NCBI GenBank assembly: GCA_020747015.1
Contig: JAGTJM010000016.1
Location: forward strand, 372,001 to 436,000
Reading direction: 5' to 3'
DNA length: 64,000 nt
DNA from: Pyrenochaeta sp. MPI-SDFR-AT-0127
Taxonomy: Eukaryota; Ascomycota; Dothideomycetes; Pleosporales; Cucurbitariaceae
The notes under the pieces are model-generated. The model did no database searches, was not told the origin of the DNA, and saw only the letters and a program-made list of their open reading frames with translations. Every line of letters begins with the position of its first letter. The first letter of the stretch is position 1. This document shows positions 1 to 11,086 of this stretch, piece by piece. The position numbers were made by a program, and so were the translations under genes.

Positions 1-1527
1 ACATCTCCGGAACCCCAGGCACAGGCAAGACTGCTACTGTGCGAGAGGTTGTGGCACAGCTCCACGCTTCAGTCCAGGCTGAAGAACTAGATGATTTCAT
101 ATTTGTTGAGATCAACGGTATGAAGGTCACAGACCCTCATCAATCCTACTCGCTACTGTGGCAGGCACTTCGTGGAGATAGGGTAAGTCCAGCTCACGCG
201 CTTGAGCTGCTGGAGCGGGACTTTTCGACCCCTAGCCCCCGTAGGGTACCTTGCGTGGTCCTCATGGATGAACTCGACCAGCTTGTCACAAAGAACCAAT
301 CTGTAATGTACAATTTCTTCAATTGGCCTGGGCTGCGGCATAGCAGGTTAATTGTGCTGGCTGTTGCGAACACTATGGATCTGCCCGAGCGTACATTGAG
401 CAATAAGATCAGTAGTCGTCTAGGTACGTGCAAGCATCCCATCCCTTCCCCTACGCCTCAACAATGCCGCAACACGTTCCTTCCTGTCTGTACTCACCCT
501 CAATATGTTCCAAACTTAATGGAAGCACGGGCGCTTCTCAACGATCTGCCGCCCCATATTGTGCTGCACTCGCGAGATCGAAATTACCGAGTAGCTCGGG
601 ATACTTTTTTGGCAAGGCTAACACGCATTCCCCTCAGGACTTACGCGGATTACCTTTCCTGGCTATACGCACGACCAATTAATGCAGATTATCCAGTCGC
701 GACTCGAAGGGGTACCTGGTAGCATAGTGCACCCGGACGCGGTTCAGTTTGCGGCGCGCAAAGTTGCAGCTGTTAGTGGAGATGCCCGGCGCGCATTAGA
801 CATCTGCAGACGCGCGGTGGAGATCGCGGAGACGGAAACGATATCACAAGACCACGACGACGAGGCGCAGCCCGCTACCCCGAGTAAGACCGGTCGGGGT
901 AACAAAGGAAGACCGCTCCAATCTTTACAGCCAATTAACGCTACCACAAAAACGAACGCCCTGCCAACAAAAGGTGCAGCACCAACTGCAGGGCGCAAAG
1001 GTACAGTGACTATCGCAACAATCAAACAAGCAATCAACGAGGCCACAAGTAGTCCACTGCAGCAAGCGCTACGAGCTCTTCCACTGGTGTCCAAGGTGTT
1101 CCTCGCGGCACTCTTGGCACGGATCCGTCGGACGGGCATAGGTGAAGCCGTACTCGGCGATGTTGTTGACGAAGTCAAGCGACTAGGGCTCATGAGCCAG
1201 CTTCAGCCTGTGCAACAGCACCTTCTTGCATATGACAAGGACGACACCAGTAGGCTGGTAGGAAGTAACGGCACGGCAACGCAGCCATTGACACCATCAA
1301 AACACCGAGACGCCTCTAGCATTGGCTCAAGGCAATCGGAACTAAAGGCACCGCGAGCTCTTGGGCTCGCATTTGCAGCCACTGAACTAGCAGAAGCGGG
1401 AATCATAGGCGTCGAGGCCCGGCATGGCGAGCGTGTCGGTCGCGTACGACTAGGAGTTGGTGAAGACGAGGTACGGCTTGCACTAGGAGAGGATGAATCC
1501 GTACACGGCCTGGGTTTTGGTGCGTAA
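1..1527 (+). CDS. ORC1: Origin recognition complex subunit 1 (ORC1), 5'-truncated by window edge
   Basis: This is the AAA+ and C-terminal part of Orc1, the ATP-binding subunit of the complex that marks replication origins and loads the MCM helicase. The frame is already open at base 3. The first residues are a Walker A loop (GTPGTGKT), followed by Walker B (VVLMDELDQ) and a sensor-1 stretch (VANTMDLPER). An intron at 424-637 (GT...CAG) joins SRLG to LTRITFPGYTHDQLMQII, which restores the normal Orc1 order. The AAA+ lid segment (SGDARRALDICRRAVEIAE) and a C-terminal winged-helix region follow, up to the stop at 1525-1527. The 214-nt intron is long for this window. The N-terminal BAH part lies outside. 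The identification rests on the ordered motifs and is firm; the splice junction is inferred from frame and family conservation. Confidence 0.93.
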
Positions 1528-2992
1528 TGCATGGCCCATCGTCATCGTCGAGACCTTTCCATGGCTGCCTACCCACAGGAGGGGCTTTGAGCAGGTCGGT
1601 AAACAACTCCCTTGGGCTAACCCAAATGGGCATTCCATATCCAACAGCATTATATACCCCTTATCCATCGGTTAATATATCTTCACATCCCGCGCTTTAG
1701 TTTCGCGATTCTGCCCTTCCAATTCTGTGTGCACCCTCGGGCCAAGCCAATTATCGGCACCTCCGATGCAAACAACCAATAAGCGAAGCTACAGTCCTAC
1801 CGGTGAACGTTGGAACCCGAGCCGCTGACTGGGGTATTTGACGAACCACTGTTGGTGTTACATTTTAACCGTCCTACCGACTACCCGCTCAACGACGGCT
1901 TCCAGAATGTGGCTTGATGGCGCGAACCCTCGTTTCGTGCACAAACCACACATCTGTGTACGAACATGGGTTTGGTTCAGCACATCGCACACACTCAAAG
2001 GCATCAACCAATGCCATGCATACAATCAAGGAGATCATTTCTGGAATGCGGATCGTCTGCATTGTGGCGTACACTGCGTTTCATATCAAAGCAGGACTGC
2101 ATAATCCACGCTCGGGGTCCTGCACTGATAGCGTGGGGATACGGAAAAAGTTATAACCATGGCGCACAATATCAACCACTATTTGTGCGGACGAACGGTG
2201 AATGAAAGCGAGGCCTGATCTAGTTCAGCTCCCCAGCATGCTTTCGACATCTTGAAACCGTGGAATGCTGGCAAATATCGGTGTAGAGCACGAGCGTTCA
2301 CTATCTTTTCAGCCGCGGAGCTGAAATTTACACAGAATTTAGGGCGTTAGAGAGTATGTGCATGAAAAACGCACTTTGACCTCCATGTTGCAATCGATTG
2401 GGGATCAATCATCTTTGTGTCACAGCAAAGGAAGTTTTATCCAAACCAGATGGAGGATTATAGTCGCCACCCACGTGCGGTTCGCGAGATGTGCTGCGCA
2501 TACTGCAGGATATGCTTGATGACTTATCAGGCTTGCAGTGTTACACGCGTGCTTTACCGGACCACTTAGCATCCTTATCATGACTCTGGCTAAACATGGT
2601 GAGTTTCCAGTAGAGTGCTACTTGAATTATGTCAGAGCCTTTGCTTCGTAGTGGTCCTACCAATCAGGTAATTCATGGGAACAGCTCATTGGTTGGCTAT
2701 CTGGTAAGCAAGACATTGTCGATAGTTCGACATGTACCTAGGTATCGACTATCATTGAAGGAGGACCATTTGACATCGACTAACGAACCACATGTGTATT
2801 GTACAGTCGCTATCATATTCATTGCCAACCCATTCTGAAATCTCAATGATACAATTCGAATGCTCGGTGTCCAACCTTGGTAGTCTAGTAAAAGCAACAT
2901 CTAACGAACCAAACAAAGGAGACATAATCAAGGAGCGCACCACCACCAATAAAATATCTTTACCCACCCTCATACACATCAGGATTCAGGCC
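1528..2992. other. Intergenic, convergent 3' ends
   Basis: About 1.46 kb lies between the tail-to-tail ends of ORC1 and the RTA1-like gene. Open frames here are short, overlap on both strands and show no recognisable domain. I see no RNA gene or repeat of note. Confidence 0.6.
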
Positions 2993-3850
2993 CTACACCA
3001 TATTCTCGGTCGACAAGCCCGAGTCGCGCAGCTCGTGCGACGTCTTGCCGTGCTCTTTCTCCTTCAACATTATAGCAATGTCACCCGGATGAACAACATT
3101 CATGACCACCATAACAGCAAACATCAGCACAGCATCGAAGATGTACAAGAACACCTCATGCCTCAGCAAATACCCATCATTGCCCTGAATATACTCGATG
3201 ACACGGAAGGCACTCCTGACCAAGATCAACACTGACATGCCGTACAAGGAGTACATGTACTTTCTCCACGGCACGGCCTCAGCCAAACTCTGCAGATGCA
3301 CACGCCCCTTGCGCTGAAACAGCAGAGCGACCACGACAAACAGACCAAACACGGCGATTTGCACCCACAACCCGACAATCACCATCGTCTCCCCCGTGTT
3401 CATGTTCGACTCGTTGCCCCCGCTCATCACGCCCCCGCCGCCCCCCTGGATCAGAAAGGAGAGCACATCCCCCGTGACGAAGAGCTTGGTCAACCACTTC
3501 CGCCGAATCAGCGCGTACTGCTCGCCGTTGGTGAGGAGGATGATGCGTCCGAGGATCATGTAGATACTCGCTGCGTACAGCGCGGGTGCAAGGAGCAAGA
3601 GCAGTGTCTGCATAATGTATGGGCCGAGTGCCCATTGGTCGTTGTGCGATAGGATGCGTCCGATGTATCCGAGGAACTGGAAGATGCCGCCGATGATGAA
3701 GGGGGTGAGGAACCATGCGCGCTTGCGGGCGCACTGGTATATGTGCAGCCCTGTTGTGAGGAAGAAGAGGATGGTGAATATGATGGCGGCGGCGATGGAC
3801 GGCCTGTAGTGGTAGTAGACGAAGTCATCTGGGTCCGTGGGTTGTGCCAT
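2993..3850 (-). CDS. RTA1-like multi-pass membrane protein
   Basis: A 285-residue protein of the fungal RTA1/RTM1/RSB1 family. Members are seven-helix plasma-membrane or ER proteins linked to resistance to toxic lipophiles (7-aminocholesterol, azole-type stress) and to sphingoid-base or lipid translocation. Hydrophobic helices follow one another from about residue 18 onward. Family-type segments are visible, such as FQFLGYIGR, the run of Leu/Ala around APALYAASIYM, and the late FRVIEYIQG. A glycine-rich insert (GGGGG) lies in the loop after LSFLIQ. The frame extends 25 codons upstream, but the ATG at 3848-3850 gives the usual short N terminus before helix 1. No intron is needed. It is head-to-head with a zinc-cluster regulator 1.33 kb away. 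The substrate cannot be read from sequence. Confidence 0.88.
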   Translation of the reverse strand: MAQPTDPDDFVYYHYRPSIAAAIIFTILFFLTTGLHIYQCARKRAWFLTPFIIGGIFQFLGYIGRILSHNDQWALGPYIMQTLLLLLAPALYAASIYMILGRIILLTNGEQYALIRRKWLTKLFVTGDVLSFLIQGGGGGVMSGGNESNMNTGETMVIVGLWVQIAVFGLFVVVALLFQRKGRVHLQSLAEAVPWRKYMYSLYGMSVLILVRSAFRVIEYIQGNDGYLLRHEVFLYIFDAVLMFAVMVVMNVVHPGDIAIMLKEKEHGKTSHELRDSGLSTENMV

Positions 3851-5184
3851 GATTGCAGCTCGAGGGAGCAACCGTGTGCGAGGCTTGGTGGGAAATTCGG
3901 TTGGTCGGGTGTATAATGTGTTCAAGGCGTAGGCAGCAGGTGTGAAGGATAAGCACTGAACAAGTTTCGATTCTTCCGGCCGTAGGTGTCGAAGCTGTAA
4001 AGATGGGTATGAACAAGTGTAGTAACAAAAGAGCTATCAGATGTACGCGAGGCAGGAAGGGAAGGGAAGGGAAGGGAAGGGAAGATCGATATGTAGAATA
4101 AGGAGACAGTGTGGGTCGTAGTAGTCGTGATGACGATGTCAAAGGTTTGCAGTGTATCCTATATACCCATTTATTCCATCCATTTCTCAGCCTTTCACCC
4201 CCATCGCCCTCGGACCAACACAGCGCCGTTGACGCGTCAACATTTGCAAGACCGTACTGGTAAAACCCATTCAGTAGTTATGGCAATACGCTATATACGG
4301 TCTTGGGGGCCTTGCGAGCAATGCCTCAATAATGGGGCTCTGCGGCGCAAGAGATGGCTTGCCATTGGCCGAGGGCGAAGAAAATAGTACACATGGTGTA
4401 AAATTTCCGGCTCTGTGCGGGAGCAATGGGTCAGCAAATGCTTGGTTAGCGCCTCAATCTTCAGGTAGATACATTCGATACGGTACTTGAGGCGTTGCGA
4501 ATGCACATATTGATGTTTTCGACGCAGGCGTGCTTCGCTGGCAATGGACGTTGGTTTGCGAGTTTAGTGGCTGGGGGATAGCCCTTTGCGGCTGCATCTG
4601 TCGGATCGTTTCGGATGCTGTATACGGCTGGGGGAACCTGGGATATCCCAGTGGAATACTTTGCAGTATAGCAATACGGAATGCCTTCCTCACAATGAAG
4701 TTCCTCAAAGCTTCCCAAAGTTGAAAAATGTAGCGAATCTTGAGGCGTGAAGGCCACAGCGCGCCTTATATGATTTACCAGTAAAGGTCTTTCAGCTTTG
4801 TCTGTCACTCGCAAAAAGAGGATCTGTGATCTGTCGAGCTTTCTCGAATTCCACAACCAATTAGAAGACCCGCAGTACGAAAACCCACCCGTTTGTGGTT
4901 AGCCGTAGCTGCTTAACTAGTGGTAAAAGTGGGGACGACGTCACGCTTCAGAAACGTTCCCCCCAAACTCGAATCCCAAGATCTCTCATGAGCTTTCTCC
5001 AAGGTATAGCGTGTCCTTTTTACAATTTTCCTACATGCCAAGTTGAGGACTACTATTCTCTTCTGCAGCATAGATTGCGCTTTCTTGCATAATCTTTGCC
5101 TTTGTGGGCCTTTTCGCTTCTTGCTTCCACTTATCTCCGGCCGTATACACCGTATAACTCAGCACTGTGGAGCCAAGCCGTGCC
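3851..5184. promoter_or_regulatory. Divergent promoter region between RTA1-like gene and zinc-cluster regulator
   Basis: These 1.33 kb separate two genes transcribed away from each other, so both promoters must lie here. The only clear sequence feature is the pentanucleotide microsatellite at 4053-4084. Open frames here have no recognisable domain. Confidence 0.5.
4053..4084. repeat. (GGGAA)n microsatellite
   Basis: About six tandem copies of a 5-nt purine unit, about 200 bp upstream of the RTA1-like start codon. One strand is purely purine. Confidence 0.9.
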
Positions 5185-7129
5185 ATGGCGACGAGAAGGG
5201 CGCATAACAAATCGAGGCTGGGTTGTCATCAGTGTAAGAGGAGACGAATTAAGGTAAGGGGCATCCTTTCGTTCTTTGTTATCTTCCTCTGTACGGCACA
5301 GGGGTGAAAAGCCTGTCAAGGAGATATGTGTCTTGGGATGGCCAGACCAGGTTCCACTTCACGGCGGAATACCCTCTCATTTGCCAGCTATATCGGGCCG
5401 CGTGTGTAGAACGGATTATGCCGTCCATCGAAGCAGGGGTTGGCGAGTTTATACAGCCCTTGGCAAGTACTGCCTGTGTTGGAAGGGGTAGCAGTTCTAC
5501 GACATCGGGCGATTGCATCTCCTTGGACCAATATCAGAAGTACGAAATTGTATCGCAGACTGTAATGCCGAAGATTCGACCACTACGTTATGCTGACCGG
5601 GTCGACAGTGCGATGGTAAACATCCAGTATGCGCCAACTGCGACAAAAGGAGTGAAACCTGCAGTTTTCTCCTGCTTGCGCCATCATCAAGTCTCTTGGT
5701 TGCTTCAAAGCCAAATAGTCCACCACAGGTCTTGGTTTCTTCTGCGCCAACTGAATCATCAAGGATTCCGTTCTCATCAACACCTTTGATCCAGGAAGCC
5801 TCATATACGCAACCTACAGCGACACTGTCTCCATCCAACCTAACTGCCTTCAGCAATGAAGTCGCCCTCGCAACAACGATCCCACGCCAAACCGAAATAT
5901 TCTCTGAGGAACCAGTCTTAGACTTCATCGCGGCGTTGAGTCCTTCATCATTTCAGCCAGTACCTTACTTTCCCGAGCTCACTATCCCGCCATACCTCCG
6001 CTTCGACGATGCCTGGAAAGACATTCGTGAACTACTTCCGCCATCGCTCCAGGATGTGCTCCAGCACTACGAATACACCACATCCCTCACACTAGCAACC
6101 GACGACCCTGCAAAGGCAGCATGGCAGTCAGGCGTTCCGGAAATGGCGCATAGTCACGAATTCCTCGTCAACTGTGTCCTGAGTGTCGCCTCGCTGCATC
6201 TCGGCCGTCTCCACGAAGCTCCTGCGGAGAAGCGAAAGATGAATGCGCTTGCAGCGGCGAGAATGAATAAAGCATTGACAAAGTACAGACCAGAGTTGGA
6301 AAACATCACAAAGGAGAATGCGGCTGCGCTGTTTGCAAGTTCAACCTTTACAGCCGTTTACCTGTTCCGCACCTCGGCGCTCGACATTGAGAACTTACGT
6401 GCAAGTATACCGCCAGACACTCTCATTCCCCCGCCTGAAGTGGTCGACAAGATGATGTCTTGCGCACTGCGCACAATCTGGGGTCTACGCGGTCCCTTGA
6501 CCGTCCTCATGTCGGGCTGGGACTGGGTGATAAGCGGGAAAATGCACGCCGTGGCGGCAAGAAAATGGTGGCCCAAGAAATGCAAACCGGCGACTTCCCG
6601 TGCCGTAGAGGAGAATGAACGTTTAAAAGCAGTAGAGCAGCTGTGGATACAAGGAGAGAGTGCTTGGGGCCCGCATCGAACCCATCTCTCCCACGCGTTG
6701 AAGAGTCTGAGAGAGTCATTTGCTCTCATAAGCCAGCTCACCCTGCCGGACATTTTCCCGCCCATGACGGCCGTGCCGTACTCCATCGACGACACGAATA
6801 TCGGCGTGCTCACGGATCGCGGCGCAATATTTGTCTGGGCTACGCGCATCAGTCGGGAGTTCATCGCGCTCATTGAACAGAAGCATCGTGATGCTCTCGT
6901 CATTCTCGCACACTACGCCATCCTGCCAGGCCGCGTGAGAAACGTGTGGTGGCTCGAGGGCCTGGGCGCAGACTTCGTCACTGCAATTGCAATGGCTATT
7001 GGGCGGGAGAACTGGGGGCTCATCGCCTGGCCTGCAAATGTGCTAGGCGTTGATCTTGAAAACGCGTTTGGCGCACGCAAAGATAGCTTAGAAGGCATGC
7101 CTGACGAAATGCACATGGAGGTTATATAA
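5185..7129 (+). CDS. Zn2Cys6 transcription factor, Upc2-like (sterol-uptake-regulator type)
   Basis: Exon 1 (5185-5253) encodes MATRRAHNKSRLGCHQCKRRRIK. A phase-0 intron (5254-5608, 355 nt) follows, and exon 2 opens with CDGKHPVCANCDKRSETC. Joined, the cysteines give a perfect CX2CX6CX6CX2CX6C zinc cluster at residues 14-41. The body has the pattern seen in Upc2/Ecm22-like fungal regulators: an LQHYEYTTSLTLA segment, then HSHEFLVNCVLSVASLHLGRLHE. Expected length is 529 residues. Such proteins bind CGG-type sites, and relatives control sterol or lipid genes; the target here is unknown. Reading through the intron meets a stop within 18 codons, so an unspliced message would encode only half a zinc finger. 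The divergent RTA1-like neighbour is a plausible target (inference). Confidence 0.87.
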
Positions 7130-7886
7130 TTCTGCCCAGCCCTGAAGCGTTCGTTCATAACAGAAAAAGGAAGTTCATGGTGGACTAACCTTCCATCGCA
7201 GCAACGGGGGGCCAGCCTGGGGACGAACAGAGCCTCCAAAACTACACTGCGTCCCAAATTACCCAAACACACAACATAACAACAATACAGTACCAACCCC
7301 CCACATCTCCCACACCTGGGGCCCCCTCCCATTCTCACACCGTTCTACAGCCCACCGCCCCGACTGAAGCCTGGGGCGCGCTGCGTCAATACATCCAAAT
7401 CCACCGTAATGTGTGCACCCCGACAAACCGGAACGTTCCAGTTCGTGGTAGGGCAGCATGAATCCACGAGGACGTTCTTCGACCCCACACGCGGGGCCCC
7501 CTCGTATGACACAAGGACCACGGGGTGTTAATGCTGTGTTATCGGGGTCTCCGATTGCTTGACCGGTGAGGTGGGACAGGTGCGGAGAAAGGGCAGGAGA
7601 CGTGATGCCATGGCTCCGGACGTCGGATCCGACGCGGACGGTGTAACCTTGGAGCGTGTGATATTGACAGGGTCTTTGGTGGGTGCCAAGGCTGGCTTGT
7701 GAAAGCCCCAGTGACGAGTGGAGGGCTGGGATGGAGAAAAGGGGAACAGCGGCTGTGACGGCAATATTGGATGGGACCACATCATGACAGGATTCAGGTT
7801 GTAGTGATTCTAGTTCTGCGCCGCGACGGGGTATACCAAAAAGTAACAATAACACCAGATGAGCTCTAATCACACAGGTCCACATT
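7130..7886. other. Intergenic, convergent 3' ends
   Basis: 757 bp between the ends of the zinc-cluster regulator and the DDHD phospholipase. It probably holds both 3' UTRs. A 212-codon minus-strand frame across it has no recognisable domain and overlaps the phospholipase 3' end. Confidence 0.5.
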
Positions 7887-10729
7887 CTACTGCCCAATCT
7901 GTGGTTTCTTTTTTTGCGCCCTCATGCTCTGCACAGTGCCGTCCTTCCCCACCTCCCGACCCACCTCAACGACGATCATTCTTACGAAATCCTTACTCAG
8001 CCAATAACTACTATGTGCACCTAGCATAGTGAGGTATTGGATCTCCAAGGGCCCGCCCCCATACTTCATGAAGTAGTCAATCTGGCCGTTGTCATTGAGC
8101 AAGTAAGCGCGCTTCTCTGCAATCTCCTCGCGCGTGAAGTTGTGAGTTTCAAGCTCGACGTTAGAGGGGAGTCGATTTATCGACGGCTTATCTGCATGGT
8201 TATTGGAGGAGGATGCGCGTCGGAAGGGGTTGGCGAAGGAGAAGTAGGATGAGGTGGCCGAGGGGATAGTAACGGGCTTGAGCATGGAGGCGTATACCGC
8301 ATCCACAGTGGGGTTGATGCGACATGCGACGGGATCATAGGGATTGATGATATTGTAGATGTTGTCGACAGCCAAGCAACCGTAGGTGCCTTGCTCTCCG
8401 GCTACTCCTGGGGTTGCATAGGAGTCAGCACCAGGCTTCTCTTTGTCATGACGGGGCAGAAGATTTGCGTTCTTCATGAGAAGAAAAAGGCCAACAGGGC
8501 TACCGCATACGAAGAGATCCGTCGTGTTAAACATAAACTGGTCTTTGGGGAGATCCGCTTCTGGGAATGATGGATCGCTGAGCTCAGGGTCGACGTAGGT
8601 CGGTTGCTGGCTTAGTATGTCGATGGCCATGACTGAGCCAAGTGAGTGTGCAATCAGATGCACACGACCATACTCTGCAAACCCGGGATTGTTGGAGCAC
8701 CACAGCCGATAGATTCGATTTGCTTCTTGTATGCATGCGGATGTCATTTTCGGATTGTGCATTGGTGAGAGGTAGTAAGGAATGTCAAGCATGACATCGC
8801 TGACGATGCCACGGACAGAAGGCAGAGTTTCTGGGGTGATATCTTTCAGCGTGTACTTGTTGGCTGCGGGATCTTCGACCTCTATGGTTCCAGTGGTGTC
8901 AACCTCAAGGGAGACACGGTGTCGCCAATTGACCTGCTCAGTATCAGTTCGTGAATTACATGCAACAACAGTCGATTGAACCATACCGGCAACACCATGA
9001 TGCCTCCCATGTCTTCCCGCAAGTGACGCTTAACATCTGGCGTCCCAAGTTCCACATTTGTTTCCCGTCTGAATGCATTCATCGCATGTGTAAAGTGAAA
9101 TGTCTCCATCCGCTCCGACAGTTTCTGGCCGATGCCGTGAATTACAAGGACAAGGTCTGTCACCTTTGGTCTTTCAGACTGAGCGAGCTCAGGGTCTGAC
9201 TTCTGTCTTCGATACGGCGGTGCTCCATCTTGCGATGACGAAACGCCTTTGTGCGCTGCGTCTGTCTTTGGCGTTTTCTTGCTGGGGTGGAGTTTATCCC
9301 AGATAGTCTGATCGAATCCGCGCACAACACAGACGCCGATAGATCTGCCTTTGCGGATGTAGTTTGCAAGTGGCCGTCGGCCATAGTAGTCCGATGGCTG
9401 GAGCGTTGGCTTTAGAATGTACGCCTCGTCATCCTTCGCATATATAACACCAGCTTTCAGATACAAGCGCTTCCGTCCGTCAGCGCCGTACTCCAAATCA
9501 CCAGCTGCCTTATGGTCTGGGCCTTCTGGGCCAGTCGAAATGTCTATCAGATCGCATGCGTTCTCGACTATGTCGCGTCGCTCTGTTTCAGGGTCGTCCT
9601 CCTCTTCTGGTAGTGTACTCTGAACCAACCCAGTTGATTGCATTTGCTGTGAGGTAGACGGACGGCTATCTGGCTGCTTTGGCTTCGCAGGCCAGAGGGC
9701 ATGCAAGATTTTCATCTCCCCGAATGCACCCACTTCGACTGCGCTGTTCAACTCATCCTTCCATGTCTGTGTCCAAGGCCGTAGCTCGAGGTACCCAGCT
9801 TCGAGCATGTTCGCAACCTCGACCTCTACCGGCATCATTGAGTCTTTGTAGAACCAAGTTCCTCGGACTATCTGTGCAACATCGCTGAGGGGTGACCAGT
9901 ATATGGGTTCCATCCGTATTGACTCAGCATCCATGACCACATGGTGCAGTCTTGAGACACCCACCGGCACTTTTGCAGACGGTCCTGCCTTTGGCTTGGA
10001 AGGTCTTCTTGCCGGACCTTTGTCCTTGCTCAACGTTAGAGCAGGCTCCATGTCGTCATCCCACTTGTAGCTGTCCTGTTCGTGTATGATCGGCCGATTG
10101 CCTCCTTCCATTGGCGCAGGCTTCCATGCCTTTGACATGTTTCCGCGTGAAGGTGCTCGAATGAATGGAGTACCCGTTGTAGCGGGCTCAAGAGGCGAAA
10201 TCTGTCCTATCTCCAGGGCCTTTAGTGATCCAGATAACGTTGGGCCTTGACTTCCGCCACTGGAGCCTGGTCGCCTTCTCTCTACCAAATCTACAGACCT
10301 CGAGTATTGTCCTCGACTCGCTGATCTCGCGCCTGGAATATCCCTTCCTTGTGTGGAGCCTTCGTCACTAGATGTGCTTCCTCCTCTCTTCCTCTTCAAT
10401 CGTGCAACCGCCGGGTTGGAAGGCGTGCCCCTGCCATTGCTGTCCTTCTCCCCGAATTCCTCGTTGTGCTTGAGTATCTTCCTCCTCAACTCCAACCATG
10501 ACTCTTGGATAGCGTCATTATCGTATTCGGAGAACGGTCGCGGTGGCTGCCGTTTCCCAGTCGAGGCACCGGTTGGCGGAGGCGGTAACGGGGAGAGCGG
10601 GTCATCGATGGCGAGTGGGGACGTGTAGAAGTAGCGAACGGGGATTTGGGGCGGGGCTTCATTCGAGTGTAAAACCTCACGAATGTACTGGTTCGCGTGA
10701 GAGGACATGCTTGGCTCGTTGTCCGCCAT
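7887..10729 (-). CDS. DDHD-domain phospholipase (PA-preferring PLA1 type)
   Basis: Predicted to hydrolyse phosphatidic acid or related phospholipids, as for the intracellular PLA1/DDHD family that includes yeast Ddl1. Exon 1 is 10729-8987, and a 53-nt intron (8986-8934) restores MVLP-VNWRHRVSL. The product is 929 residues. The N-terminal third is Pro/Ser-rich and probably disordered. Then comes VTDLVLVIHGIGQK and the lipase motif AHSLGS, whose Ser is the probable nucleophile. The C-terminal DDHD domain shows NPYDPVACRINP, IDYFMKYGG, AHSSYW and SKDF, which carry the four name-giving residues in order. The start at MADNEPSM is the first in-frame ATG of a long open frame. The protein is probably cytosolic or peripheral at ER/Golgi or mitochondria, as known for the family. 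Confidence 0.92.
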
Positions 10730-11086
10730 GGTTGTGGTGGTGAGCAGTTGCGGCGCTGGGGGTGCGAGACGATGGACAGGCTGCCGTACGAAGGATTAAT
10801 TATATCATAGTTCTATCGAAGCGCGTCTCGCATGCCTCACAACGTATAGGCAAAACATAACAGGTGTCAAGAAGAATGTAGGAGCCTTGAGCGGTCCTTA
10901 TCCGCCATGGTTGTTTTCCGATACTCACTTGGAGCTCTGACGCAACCATTTCGCTAAAGTGGCGCCTGTGCATGTGAGACCAGCCACCCTGGTCCATCAC
11001 CCGCGTACATCACTCTCGTGCTAACAGCGACACTAATATCCAGGTTTGTAGACAGCAGCAGCCTCTCTACAAGACAAAAACCATCT
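10730..11086. other. Short intergenic spacer
   Basis: 357 bp upstream of the DDHD gene and downstream of the acetyltransferase stop. It is presumably the DDHD promoter and 5' leader. No distinct motif was recognised. Confidence 0.4.

Noticed and set aside
4109..4387. Possible Cys-pair (CEQC) zinc-finger fragment upstream of the Upc2-like gene
   Set aside because: Only one Cys pair is present and the rest of a zinc cluster is missing in all frames.
7259..7897. 212-codon minus-strand frame downstream of the DDHD gene
   Set aside because: It overlaps the phospholipase stop and the convergent 3' UTR region; no recognisable domain.
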